Shown in pieces: positions 43,500 through 52,331 of a DNA stretch of 64,000 nucleotides. Under the pieces are notes generated by a model. The model made no database searches and was not told the DNA's origin. It saw nothing but the letters and a program-made list of their open reading frames with translations. A program made the translations under genes and the position numbers. Source of the DNA: Intrasporangiaceae bacterium URHB0013 (GTDB lineage Bacteria; Actinomycetota; Actinomycetes; Actinomycetales; Dermatophilaceae); contig JIBA01000015.1 in the NCBI GenBank assembly GCA_000620545.1, positions 1-64,000 of the forward strand, in the 5' to 3' direction. Numbering within the stretch: position 1 is the stretch's first letter; each line of letters begins with the position of its first letter.

Positions 43500-44663
43500 T
43501 CAGTGGGATGCGGGGGCCTGGGTGGGCCGGTCCGGGGCTGGGGCCACGGGCTGCGCAGGCGACGCCGGCGCCACCGAGCCGTCCGGCGCCACCGAGCCGT
43601 CCGGCGCCACCGAGCCGTCCGAGGACACCGACCCGTTCGGGTCCGGACCCGGAATCGGGGGGCTCCACTGCTCCACGAGGTCGACGAGCGAACCCGCGTC
43701 GTCGGACTCGAGGTTCGAACCGAGCACGGCCGGCCGGCAGTCGGGGTCCACGTTGATGCGCACCGACGGGCCGGCGGCATACGTCAGCACCAGCGTGAAC
43801 CGCGCGTCGCTCGCCTTGCCGGAGCCCTCGCAGGTCTGGCCGGTCGGTCTGGTCCGCAGGGCGCGCAGCGCGTCGGCCACCTGCTCCGACGAGGCGGCGT
43901 CGAGCTCGGTCGGCCTGGTCGAGCCGTCTGCCGCGTTGCGGCACACCACCACCGTCGGCTTGCCGTCGGGGGCCAGGCTCTGGTCGTCACCCAGCCGTCC
44001 CCACGAGCGGGCGAGGCACGCCCCGGTGTCCGGGACCGGAGGTCGGGCCCCGAAGATAGTGCCGACGTCGACCCCGAGTGAGGCTCCGGAGGTGAAGTCG
44101 CCGTTCGTCGAGGTCGAGCAGGAGTTCGCGTCGGCCTTGGCCGCGACCCAGACGATCGCGTTGTCGTACGCCGCTCCGAGGACGTATGCCGTCTCGTTGC
44201 CGGCCATCATGGTGCACACCCGCGGCTTGCCGTTCCACCGCGGCGCCCACGTCATGAGGTCGGCGACCCGTTGGCGCTCTGCGCCCGTGGCGACGGTGCG
44301 CTTCTCCAGCCGGAAGGGGGCCGTGAGCGGCTGCGGCGCCGTGATGTCCATGACCGGATAGGCGCACACGACGAGCGAAGTCGGGGCGCGGTCGGGCAGC
44401 AGGCGGGCCGCACCGTCGACGCCCTGCGGCTTCTGCGGCACGGGCACGGGCTCGGCGGAGCCCAGGGACGCCGGGCACGCGAGCGCGCCGTCGGCGTCGA
44501 CGGGCTGGTCGGTGACTGCACGCGCCGGTGCCGAGGTCGGGCCGAGGGACGTCTGGCCGCTTCCGGGCGCCTTGGCGGTGCCGCACGCGGCGAGGCCGAC
44601 CACGGCGAGCACGCTCGTGATGACGACGCCGGCGGCATACCGGCTGGACCTGCGAGGCTGCAT
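43500..44663 (-). CDS. Secreted lipoprotein of unknown function
   Basis: A 387-residue protein with a lipoprotein signal: basic start MQPRRSSRY, hydrophobic stretch, lipobox LAAC at residues 24-27. The mature part has two similar cysteine-bearing halves (ACPASLGSAEPVPVPQ; ACLARSWGRLGDD) and ends in a Pro/Ala/Ser tail with DGSVAP repeats. ATG has AAGGAG upstream. No enzyme motif; probably a surface lipoprotein, perhaps binding a ligand. Confidence 0.75.
   Translation of the reverse strand: MQPRRSSRYAAGVVITSVLAVVGLAACGTAKAPGSGQTSLGPTSAPARAVTDQPVDADGALACPASLGSAEPVPVPQKPQGVDGAARLLPDRAPTSLVVCAYPVMDITAPQPLTAPFRLEKRTVATGAERQRVADLMTWAPRWNGKPRVCTMMAGNETAYVLGAAYDNAIVWVAAKADANSCSTSTNGDFTSGASLGVDVGTIFGARPPVPDTGACLARSWGRLGDDQSLAPDGKPTVVVCRNAADGSTRPTELDAASSEQVADALRALRTRPTGQTCEGSGKASDARFTLVLTYAAGPSVRINVDPDCRPAVLGSNLESDDAGSLVDLVEQWSPPIPGPDPNGSVSSDGSVAPDGSVAPDGSVAPASPAQPVAPAPDRPTQAPASH
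43570..43620. repeat. 18-bp tandem repeat in the lipoprotein gene
   Basis: GCCACCGAGCCGTCCGGC occurs twice in full and once in part, encoding DGSVAP repeats in the C-terminal tail. Confidence 0.9.
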
Positions 44664-44731
44664 CAGGTGCTCCTTCTTCGGGGATCCCTCACCGGAGGGA
44701 CACCTGGCGGACCGTGATCGTTGCACGCCGC

Positions 44732-45397
44732 TCAGCGGGCCGGCGGCACCTGTCCTCGCTCGTCGCTGCCCGACCGTGGCTGCTGCGGAGGGTTCGGGAG
44801 GCTCTGCGGCGGTGCGACCGCGGCGGGCGGGGCGACCGGGGCGACACCCATGCCGGCCGTGCCGCCGCCGCCGCCGACGACGCCTGCCTTGACGCCGACG
44901 TCGATGCCCGCGTCGGCGAGGATCTTGCGTCCCTGCTGCGCGAACTTGTGCTCGCAGAAGACCTCATAGCGCGTCGCCACGACCTGGCTCACCGACGAGA
45001 AGTCGCGTGCGCCGCGGGTGAACGCGTAGCCGACGATCGACCAGACCAGGCCGAACGCCGCACCGTAGAGGGCGGTGTAGAGCAGCAGGGTCAGTGGGTT
45101 CGAGGGACGGGAGAACAGCGACAGGATCAGGCCCACGAAGAGTCCGAGCCAGACGCCGGAGAGCAGACCGCCGACGGCGACGCGGCCCCACGTGAGGCGG
45201 GCCGTCACGCGCTCCATCTGCTTGAGGTCGGTACCGACGATGAGACAGTTCTCGACCGGGAACTGGTTGTCCGACAGCGTGTCGACGGCCTTCTGCGCGT
45301 CGACGTACTGCTCGAAGACACCGAGCGACATCGGGTACTCCAGGGACAGCGTCGCGAATCCCTGGCGTCCCCCCGGACCCTTCGGTTGCAGGCTCAT
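44732..45397 (-). CDS. General-stress-protein-like membrane protein
   Basis: A 221-residue protein. The N-terminal domain (YVDAQKAVDTLSDNQFPVENCLIVGTDL) resembles the general stress protein 17M domain; two transmembrane segments follow (VAVGGLLSGVWLGLFVGLIL and LLLYTALYGAAFGLVWSIV), then a Gly/Pro/Gln-rich tail. Such proteins are common in actinobacteria; the function is unknown. Confidence 0.78.
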   Translation of the reverse strand: MSLQPKGPGGRQGFATLSLEYPMSLGVFEQYVDAQKAVDTLSDNQFPVENCLIVGTDLKQMERVTARLTWGRVAVGGLLSGVWLGLFVGLILSLFSRPSNPLTLLLYTALYGAAFGLVWSIVGYAFTRGARDFSSVSQVVATRYEVFCEHKFAQQGRKILADAGIDVGVKAGVVGGGGGTAGMGVAPVAPPAAVAPPQSLPNPPQQPRSGSDERGQVPPAR

Positions 45398-45437
45398 GCG
45401 TCCATCCTCGCATCATCGACTGGTGGGCGAGGGGGCC

Positions 45438-46637
45438 TCAGGCCTTCAGCTTGTAGTCCTCGACGAGACGGCGGCCGATGATCATCCGCTGGATGTCGGC
45501 GGTGCCCTCGCCGATGAGGAGCATCGGCGCCTCGCGGTAGAGGCGCTCGATCTCGTACTCCTTGGAGTAGCCGTAGCCGCCGTGGATGCGGAAGCTGTCC
45601 TCGACGACCTGCGAGCAGTACTCGGATGCAAGGTACTTCGCCATGCCGGCCTCGAGGTCGTTGCGCTGGCCCGAGTCCTTCTTGCGAGCGGCCTTGACCA
45701 TCATCTCGTGCGCGGCCTCGACCTTGACGGCCATGTCGGCGAGGCGGAAGAGCACGGCCTGGTGGTCGACGATCTTCTTGCCGAAGGTCTCTCGCTGCTG
45801 GGCATAGGAGACGCCCAGCTCGAAAGCCCTTCTCGCAACACCACATCCGCGCGCCGCAACGTTGACCCGGCCGACCTCGACGCCGTCCATCATCTGGTAG
45901 AAACCCTTGCCCGGCTCGCCGCCGAGGATCTGCGCGTCGGTGGTGCGGTGTCCGTCGAAGATCAGCTCGGTCGTGTCGACGCCCTTGTAGCCCATCTTGT
46001 CGATCTTGCCGGGCACGGTGACGCCCTGGGCGGTCTCCCCGAAGCCCGACTCCTTGTCGATGAGGAAGGTCGTCATGTTCCGGTAGACCGAGTCGGCGCC
46101 GGTGTCGGTCTTGACGAGGACGGCGACGAGGTTCGCCGAGCCCCCGTTGGTCAACCACATCTTCTGGCCGGTGATCGACCAGTCGCCGTCGTCCCCCTTG
46201 ACGGCCTTGGTCTTGATGGCCGACACGTCCGAGCCGCAACCCGGCTCGCTCATCGAGAACGCGCCCCGGATCTCACCCGTCGCCATCTTCGGCAGGTAGT
46301 GCTGCTTCTGCGCCTGGGTGCCGTGCTGGAGCACCAGGTAGGCGACGATGAAGTGGGTGTTGATGATGCCACTCACGCTCATCCACCCTCGGGCGATCTC
46401 CTCGACACAGAGCGCGTAGGTCAGGAGCGACTCGCCGAGGCCGCCGTACTCCTCCGGGATCATCAGCCCGAAGATCCCCATCTCCTTCATGCCGTCCACG
46501 ATCGCCTGCGGGTACTCGTCCCGGTGCTCGAGCTCGGTGGCGACGGGGATGATCTGCTCGTCGACGAACTCACGGACGAGCTTGACCAGCTCCGTCTGTT
46601 CCTCGGTGAGGCCGTCGGTCTGCTGCAGTCGGGACAT
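45438..46637 (-). CDS. Acyl-CoA dehydrogenase
   Basis: A 399-residue FAD enzyme. MSEPGCGSDVSAIKTKA and TGQKMWLTNGG mark the flavin/substrate site, RIHGGYGYSKEYEIERLYREA the FAD-dimer region, and IGEGTADIQRMII carries the catalytic glutamate position. Start ATG with AAGGTGG upstream. It resembles the acyl-CoA dehydrogenase found with MaoC and CitE-like lyases in branched-chain or ethylmalonyl-type pathways. Substrate not determinable. Confidence 0.9.
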   Translation of the reverse strand: MSRLQQTDGLTEEQTELVKLVREFVDEQIIPVATELEHRDEYPQAIVDGMKEMGIFGLMIPEEYGGLGESLLTYALCVEEIARGWMSVSGIINTHFIVAYLVLQHGTQAQKQHYLPKMATGEIRGAFSMSEPGCGSDVSAIKTKAVKGDDGDWSITGQKMWLTNGGSANLVAVLVKTDTGADSVYRNMTTFLIDKESGFGETAQGVTVPGKIDKMGYKGVDTTELIFDGHRTTDAQILGGEPGKGFYQMMDGVEVGRVNVAARGCGVARRAFELGVSYAQQRETFGKKIVDHQAVLFRLADMAVKVEAAHEMMVKAARKKDSGQRNDLEAGMAKYLASEYCSQVVEDSFRIHGGYGYSKEYEIERLYREAPMLLIGEGTADIQRMIIGRRLVEDYKLKA

Positions 46638-46777
46638 GCTCGGATCGCCACCTTGCGTCTGGGCTCTCGGACAACTGCGACCGAGTATGCCGTCGCGCCG
46701 CACACCCGGTCAGGGCACTCCCGTGTGAGTGTCGACACCTGTGTCCTGAGTCACCGGCGTCGCCCCGCAACGTGCGC

Positions 46778-47653
46778 CTACCAGAGCTGCCCGAAGGCGA
46801 CCTTCTTGGACTTGACCGGCCCCTCGAGGGTCGAGCGCTGGCTGAAGTCGCCGTCCTTCAGACCGGCGGTCACGGTACGGAGCAGCTCGGTCCGGCTTGC
46901 CGTCGGGCTCTCCTTCATGGCCTTGAGGAACAGGTAGGTGAAGGCTCCGTTGGACCGGCCGTCGAACATGGCGTCGGATGCCGTCTGGTCGGGCTTGCAG
47001 GCCGCGAACAGGACGGGCTTGGAAGCAGTGCCGCGGCTCTTCGTGAGCTCGACGAGCGCCTTGCGGTCGACGGTGCGCACGGGTGTCACGGCGCGGATGG
47101 ACCGGGCCTGCTCGAGGCCTTGACGGGTCGGTGGAGGCAGGAAGCGCGGCAGGCGGCCGAGCAGCAGGGCCTGCATGATCTCGTCGAGGTCCTTCAGGCC
47201 GGTGCCGCTGTGGCACGTGTCGAGCAGGACCTCGAGCAGGACGCCGGCGGGCACGCGGGCGAAGAGGTCACGCAGCTCGTCGTCGACGATCACCGTGTCG
47301 CGGTCCCACTGGTCGCCCTTCTGGCGGATGTCGTAGCAGGCGAACGCCTCGTCGAGGCCGTCCGGCTCCGCGTCACCGTCGGGCTCGTTGGTCACCTGCG
47401 TCCCGTGGCTGGAGAAGGTGAGGACCAGGTGGTCGCCTGCCTTCGCGGTGTCGACGAGCTTCGTCAGCGCCGCCATGACGGCCTTCTTCGTCGCACCCGC
47501 GTCGGTGAGCACGGTCGTCGTCCGCGCCGTGAATCCGAGCGGCCGCAAGGCCTTGGCGATGTCGGTCGCGTCGTTGACGCAGCCGTTCAGCCAGCTCGTC
47601 GGCGGTAGCGACTCGAACTGGTTGATCCCCACGCACAGAGCCCTGCGTGCCAT
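46778..47653 (-). CDS. Caspase-like peptidase (C14)
   Basis: A 291-residue protein starting MARRALCVGINQF with AAGGAACGGCC upstream. It has the caspase-haemoglobinase fold core: ALCVGINQF strand, LNGCVNDATDIAKAL helix, catalytic His83 in LTFSSHGTQ and catalytic Cys147 in LLDTCHSG. A later strand KPVLFAACKPDQTASD completes the fold. No signal peptide or added domain, so it is a cytosolic metacaspase-type protease, probably cutting after Arg/Lys if like bacterial relatives. It lies 62 nt downstream of the hydrolase-CHAT gene on the same strand. Confidence 0.88.
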   Translation of the reverse strand: MARRALCVGINQFESLPPTSWLNGCVNDATDIAKALRPLGFTARTTTVLTDAGATKKAVMAALTKLVDTAKAGDHLVLTFSSHGTQVTNEPDGDAEPDGLDEAFACYDIRQKGDQWDRDTVIVDDELRDLFARVPAGVLLEVLLDTCHSGTGLKDLDEIMQALLLGRLPRFLPPPTRQGLEQARSIRAVTPVRTVDRKALVELTKSRGTASKPVLFAACKPDQTASDAMFDGRSNGAFTYLFLKAMKESPTASRTELLRTVTAGLKDGDFSQRSTLEGPVKSKKVAFGQLW

Positions 47654-47715
47654 GGCCGTTCCTTCCTTGTCGGAAAACGTTGGTCGAGCGGATTCAACTG
47701 CGGCGTATGCCGATC

Positions 47716-50700
47716 TCACGTCGTCTGGAGGACGGCGTCGGGTCTCGCGTACACGACGTACGCGAGCCAGGTGGGGTCGTCGGCGTCCCGTGCGGCCTCG
47801 CGAGCCAGGGCGCTCGCGCGCGACATGGGGGTGCCTTGGAGCAGCTGCTCGTAGAGCGTCTCGACGAAGACCCGTGCCGGCTCCTCCTGGACGGACCAGA
47901 GGCAGGAGATGAAGGCCGAGGCCCCGGCGTCGAGGAACGCCTTGGCGAAACCTCCCACCGTCGTGAAGAGCTCGCCTGACCGACCGGTCTGGCACGCGTT
48001 GAGGACGACGAGCGGGCCGACACTGTCAGGGCCGGTCCAGTCGAGGTTCTGGGAGACGTCGGTCGAGCTGAGGTACTGCTCGCGCACCGTCGTTCCACGG
48101 CGCTGACCCTTGAGCAGCACCTTCGCCTCGGCGATGTCGTCGGAGCGCGCCGCCCCGTGGCCCGAGAAGTGGAGCAGGTCGAAGGCGCCCCCGCGCAGGA
48201 GCCGCTCGACCCCGGTGGGGGTCGCCGTCACGGCCTTGGCACCGAACCGGTCCTTGAGGTAGCCGGCCTCGGCCACACCGACGTCGTTCTTGAACATCGG
48301 GTTGGCGTAGACCGGGCAGATCGAGCGCGCGTGCCCTCGGCGCACGCGGACCTGCCGCGGCGGGAAGCTGCCGAGCTGCCAGCGCACGAGCCCGCCGGAC
48401 GCGAGGAAGCGGGGCGTGGTGCCGCGCTTGCCGCGGGCCGGCTTGAGGTGCACGAGCTCCCACGGCACGAAGGGCTCGTCGGTGTAGACGATGAGGTCGT
48501 GCACGAGCTTGCGGTGCTCCCAGAGATAGGTCTGCATGTCCTCGGGGAAGAACTGGTCGAAGAGCATCGTGCCGGTGTTCTGCAGTTGCGACATCCGCTG
48601 GCGCGGCGTCAGGTCGGGGTCCTTGATGACCCGCTCGACCTCGGCGATCCGGTCGCGGACGAACTCGTCCCGCCCGACGATCGGAGCCGACTCGAAGACC
48701 CGCTCGGCCTCGCCCGGCACGAGCCGGAGCGCATAGCTGTAGACGCGTTCGCCCGTGACGCGCCGCCCCTCGACGATGTCGAGGCAAGGCAGGCCGTCGA
48801 GCTCCGGTGCGTCGATCCCGGTGTGGACCGTGGCGGTGACGGGAGCCGGCGCCACCATGCCGGCGGCCGCGGCGGTGGACTCGAGGGTCAGGGTCCCGAC
48901 GGGCACCCAGCCCTGTCGCAGCACGATCGACAGGCGTACCGGCCCCGGGGCGAGGGCGCGCACCCGGAAGGTCAGCTCGCTGGCCCAGTCGCCGCTGGGC
49001 AACCCGAAGACCTTGGCGTCGTTGTCCACCACCTGGGCGTTGTCCTTGGCGTAGACCTGCACGCTGATCGGGCGCTGCGCATCGACGTGGACGGTCTTGG
49101 CCACGTGGACGGTGCCCTCCGTCGGGGCGAGCGCCTCTCGGGCCAGCCGGACCCGCACGGTGACGTCCGCACCGGGGGTCACCGTCGACGGCATCTCCGC
49201 GGCGAGCTCCGCCGCGGTCGTGTTCTCGACCCGGGCGGCTCCCGGAGGCGCGGCTCTCGACCCTGGCCGGCGGACGGCCTTCACCGCGCCCGTCCTTGCC
49301 GGAGCCCTGGTCCCGCCCGACCTGGCTGCGGGCTCGCTGACCGTCGGGGGCTCTGCGCCCACCGGTTCCTCCCCCTCGGCCATCTCGAGGCCCCGGTCAC
49401 CACCATCACCACCACCGCCACCGGCGCCGAGCGTCGGCCCCGCGGTCATCCACTCCGGCAGGTGAGCCTCGTCGTCAGAGGCCCCGAGCCCGAGTGGCAG
49501 CCACTGCGAGATCGCCCCGATCACGGAAAGCTGGGAGAAGTAGTTGACGTGGTGCACGACGTCGTTGGTCCCGACTGCGAACGTGTCACGCACGAAGCCA
49601 CCCGTCGGCAGTCCGATCGCCGACATCGAGTCCGTGTCGACGACGAGGTCGTTGTTCCCCTGGAACACCCCGTCCAGGAAGCCCTCCGCGAGCCGGACCG
49701 CCAGCTCTCGCGGGAACTCCGGCGGGTTGTGGTGGTCGTCGAAGAGCGACACGTGGAAGTCGGAGGTCACCACGTACCAGTTGGTCCCGGGGCGGGGCTG
49801 GCCCGGCTGGTCCGTGTTGAGGTTCGTCACGAACGGCCCGTCAGGCGTCATCGCGGCCAGACCGGGCACCCCGTCCCCGCCGGCGGCATACGACACCAGG
49901 TACTTCACGAGTGCGCCGATGCCGCGGACGACGCCGCTGACGACGGCGGCGAACGGCACGCCACCGGGCACGAGCGAGAGACCGGCAGCGGTCGCCATGA
50001 CGAGATTCGTGTAGAGGTCCACGAGGTCGTGCCAGCGCTCCGGGTCGGCGAGGTGGGTCCCGCCGTTGGTGGAGGCGACGAAGACGATGGAGTCGACTCT
50101 CGTACGCAGTCCCGAGGCGGGCAGCACGGACTCGACGAACGACCGCGTGACCAGTCCGCCACGGCTGTGGGTGATGACATCGACGACGAGCTCGCCCTCG
50201 TGGGGCGCCAGGAGTGCGAGCAGGTCGCGGGCGTTGCGCTCGGGGTCGACGCTGAGGGTGCGGTGGTCGAAGCCGATGACCGCGTCGTACGCGGACACCA
50301 GCGTGTCGACGAAGCCCTCCGCCCCGGCGGTGACGGCGAGCGCTCCGAAGGCTCCCGTCGTCGACGAGAAGGTGCCGTGGACGAGAAGCAGCACCCGTGC
50401 CACACGGTCGGTGGGCAGCCCCACGTCGGCGAGGGACTCGACGGGCTTCCACGCGTCGAGCGCTCCACCGGTCACGTGGACCAGGCCCGTGCGCACTCCG
50501 GACTCGAGCCGCTCGACGACCTTGTCGACGAGAAGGGGCGCAGCGAAGCGCAGCACGATCGCCTGGAGGGCTCCGTGGGCGAGGTCGCCGAGCAGCCCGC
50601 GGTCGATGCGCGTCGCCGGGGCATCGACCGCGCGGGAGCGCGACCGCGGTCGCGGCCGGCGCGGGCGTTCCGGCTGCACCGAGAGGGCGAAGGACACGGT

Positions 50701-51072
50701 GCGTGGACCGGGGTCGATGGACCGCGTGCGAACCGAGGCGTCGACCGGCAGGTGCCACGAGTAGACGCCGTCGCGCTCGAGCAGGACGACCGCGTCGTCG
50801 CCGGCGGGCACGTCGACGTCGAGCTCCACCGTGCCGGCTCGGTTGGCCGGCTCTGGGCCGTCGAGGCCGCGACCGCGCCGTGGTGTCAGGTCGATCCGGT
50901 CGACGACGACGAAGTCGTCGGTGCGCAGGGCCTCCACGAGTGCGGCGCGTTCTGCTGCGCGTCGCCCACCGGAGGGCAGGTCACGGTCCGTGCGGTCCGA
51001 CGCGGCGGACGCGTCATAGCCGCGGGGCGTGCGCACGCGCACCGCTCCCCCACCGAAGGACGCGGACGGCAT
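47716..51072 (-). CDS. Alpha/beta-hydrolase and CHAT protease fusion protein
   Basis: An 1118-residue cytosolic protein with three parts. Residues about 150-520 are a lipase-like alpha/beta hydrolase (VLLLVHGTFSS, nucleophile Ser303 in ITHSRGGL, VASTNGGTH, candidate His in VVHHVNYF). Residues 560-760 are a Gly/Pro linker and beta-rich domain. Residues about 770-1118 are a CHAT domain with catalytic His972 (LHFSGHG) and Cys1027 (LNACQTG); SCLWSVQEEPARVF follows as in other CHAT proteins. ATG has GGGAG upstream. No TPR or NB-ARC repeats. It precedes and is probably co-transcribed with a caspase-like gene. Possible signalling or defence effector; not proven. Confidence 0.88.
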   Translation of the reverse strand: MPSASFGGGAVRVRTPRGYDASAASDRTDRDLPSGGRRAAERAALVEALRTDDFVVVDRIDLTPRRGRGLDGPEPANRAGTVELDVDVPAGDDAVVLLERDGVYSWHLPVDASVRTRSIDPGPRTVSFALSVQPERPRRPRPRSRSRAVDAPATRIDRGLLGDLAHGALQAIVLRFAAPLLVDKVVERLESGVRTGLVHVTGGALDAWKPVESLADVGLPTDRVARVLLLVHGTFSSTTGAFGALAVTAGAEGFVDTLVSAYDAVIGFDHRTLSVDPERNARDLLALLAPHEGELVVDVITHSRGGLVTRSFVESVLPASGLRTRVDSIVFVASTNGGTHLADPERWHDLVDLYTNLVMATAAGLSLVPGGVPFAAVVSGVVRGIGALVKYLVSYAAGGDGVPGLAAMTPDGPFVTNLNTDQPGQPRPGTNWYVVTSDFHVSLFDDHHNPPEFPRELAVRLAEGFLDGVFQGNNDLVVDTDSMSAIGLPTGGFVRDTFAVGTNDVVHHVNYFSQLSVIGAISQWLPLGLGASDDEAHLPEWMTAGPTLGAGGGGGDGGDRGLEMAEGEEPVGAEPPTVSEPAARSGGTRAPARTGAVKAVRRPGSRAAPPGAARVENTTAAELAAEMPSTVTPGADVTVRVRLAREALAPTEGTVHVAKTVHVDAQRPISVQVYAKDNAQVVDNDAKVFGLPSGDWASELTFRVRALAPGPVRLSIVLRQGWVPVGTLTLESTAAAAGMVAPAPVTATVHTGIDAPELDGLPCLDIVEGRRVTGERVYSYALRLVPGEAERVFESAPIVGRDEFVRDRIAEVERVIKDPDLTPRQRMSQLQNTGTMLFDQFFPEDMQTYLWEHRKLVHDLIVYTDEPFVPWELVHLKPARGKRGTTPRFLASGGLVRWQLGSFPPRQVRVRRGHARSICPVYANPMFKNDVGVAEAGYLKDRFGAKAVTATPTGVERLLRGGAFDLLHFSGHGAARSDDIAEAKVLLKGQRRGTTVREQYLSSTDVSQNLDWTGPDSVGPLVVLNACQTGRSGELFTTVGGFAKAFLDAGASAFISCLWSVQEEPARVFVETLYEQLLQGTPMSRASALAREAARDADDPTWLAYVVYARPDAVLQTT

Positions 51073-51087
51073 ACCTGGGCTCCCTCC

Positions 51088-51106
51088 GAGACGTGCTCGA
51101 GACGTG
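51088..51106 (-). promoter_or_regulatory. Phased direct repeat upstream of the CHAT gene
   Basis: GAGACGTG occurs at 51088-51095 and 51099-51106, an 11-bp period, with a related GAGACGCG at 51131. They lie in the leader 16-35 nt upstream of the CHAT start, near the -10 candidate TACCGT (51118-51123). Possible operator. Confidence 0.35.
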
Positions 51107-51270
51107 CACCTTTCGTCACGGTAGAGCCCCGAGACGCGACGGTGCTACCGATTGCGGCAAATGCCTCGACGCCCGCGGGTTAAATCCGTTGCGCCGGCGC
51201 TCTTCGGTGCGCCAGTCTCGTCGCGAGAGCAGCGGCACACGGCCGCGCACCAGGACCCAAGGAGGGTGAC

Positions 51271-51381
51271 ATGTCGATCACGGCCCCGGGCATGCCTGCC
51301 CACATCTCTTCTTCCTTGGAGTCCTTTTGTCATTCAATGCATTTCACGACGACGACCTCACGGTCGTCGACGCCCGACTGA
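51271..51381 (+). CDS. Possible 36-residue leader ORF before RIO kinase
   Basis: MSITAPGMPAHISSSLESF begins at an ATG with the best ribosome binding site of the area (AAGGAGGGTGAC). It ends inside the RIO-like kinase gene in a different frame. It may be a regulatory leader peptide coupled to the kinase; protein homology is not expected. Confidence 0.35.
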   Translation: MSITAPGMPAHISSSLESFCHSMHFTTTTSRSSTPD

Positions 51382-52235
51382 CCGGGCGCCGTGTCCTCGG
51401 CCTCGAGGACGAGCGGTACGCGGTCGACACCGACCCCGACGCCCCTCCGGAGGGCGACCGGTGGTCGAGCTGGGACGGGGCCACCCACGGCCCCAAGCCC
51501 CGACCCGACTGGGTCATCACCGACCTCGGCGCGGTGGAGGCCGACCTCGGGGTGCTCAAGACCGGCAAGGAGGCCGACGTCCACCTGGTGCGCAGGTGGG
51601 TGCCCGACTCCCCCGACCGGGACGTTCTCATGGCCGGCAAGCGGTATCGGTCGAGCAAGCACCGCATGTTCCACCGCGACTCGGGCTACCTCGAGGGGCG
51701 GCGCGTGCGGAAGTCGCGCGAGACCCGGGCCATGCGGACCCGCACCTCGTTCGGCAAGGAGCTGATCAGCGGCCTCTGGGCCTTCGCCGAGTTCGAGACG
51801 CTGGTCCGCCTGTGGGGCGAGGGACTGCCGGTGCCCTACCCGGTGCAGATGTCCGACGACGAGATGCTGATGGAGTTCATCGGCTCACCGGACGGACAGG
51901 CCGCGCCGCGTCTGGCACAGGTGCGTCCTGATCGCCACCTGTTGCCGGTGCTCTTCGAGCAGCTGCGTGAGGCGATGCTCCGGCTCGCCGAGCTCGGCTG
52001 GGCCCACGGTGACCTCTCGCCCTACAACGTGCTCCTCGAGGGCGAGGGGGACGACGCACGGCTCGTCATCATCGACTGGCCGCAGGTCGTCGACGTCATC
52101 GGCAACCCGCACGGCCCGGAGTTTCTCGAACGCGACACCCACAACATGTGTGACTGGTTCACTCGTCGTGGGTATGCGGTCGATGAGGGTCTGCTCTTCG
52201 GTGACCTCATGGCGGCGGCGACGTCGCGCTGGTGA
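51327..52235 (+). CDS. RIO-like serine/threonine kinase
   Basis: A 302-residue kinase. The nucleotide loop is GVLKTGKEADVHLVR, the invariant Lys is in LMAGKRYRSSKHRMF, the catalytic loop is AHGDLSPYNVLLE, and the metal-binding segment is VIIDWPQVVD (IDWPQ as in RIO1 proteins). All catalytic residues are present. Start TTG at 51327 is the best available in frame (GGAG about 7 nt upstream). RIO kinases function in ribosome maturation in eukaryotes and archaea; the bacterial role is unclear. Confidence 0.85.
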   Translation: MSFNAFHDDDLTVVDARLTGRRVLGLEDERYAVDTDPDAPPEGDRWSSWDGATHGPKPRPDWVITDLGAVEADLGVLKTGKEADVHLVRRWVPDSPDRDVLMAGKRYRSSKHRMFHRDSGYLEGRRVRKSRETRAMRTRTSFGKELISGLWAFAEFETLVRLWGEGLPVPYPVQMSDDEMLMEFIGSPDGQAAPRLAQVRPDRHLLPVLFEQLREAMLRLAELGWAHGDLSPYNVLLEGEGDDARLVIIDWPQVVDVIGNPHGPEFLERDTHNMCDWFTRRGYAVDEGLLFGDLMAAATSRW

Positions 52236-52271
52236 GGACGCTCGGCGTCGCACCGATGGCCCCGCAGACCA

Positions 52272-52306
52272 GATGGAGGCCACCCGTTCGTGGGGTGGCC
52301 TCCATC
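52272..52306. terminator. Bidirectional terminator between RIO kinase and nitroreductase
   Basis: GATGGAGGCCACCC pairs perfectly with GGGTGGCCTCCATC around GTTCGTG, between two convergent genes. Confidence 0.85.
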
Positions 52307-52331
52307 CTCCGCCGTCGGCAGGCGCTCCCGG

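Noticed and set aside
46778-51072. Craspase (type III-E gRAMP with TPR-CHAT)
   Set aside because: The CHAT protein lacks TPR repeats and no Cas7-like effector or array is present.
48157-51183. 1008-residue plus-strand open frame over the CHAT gene
   Set aside because: Shadow; the opposite strand encodes intact hydrolase and CHAT motifs.
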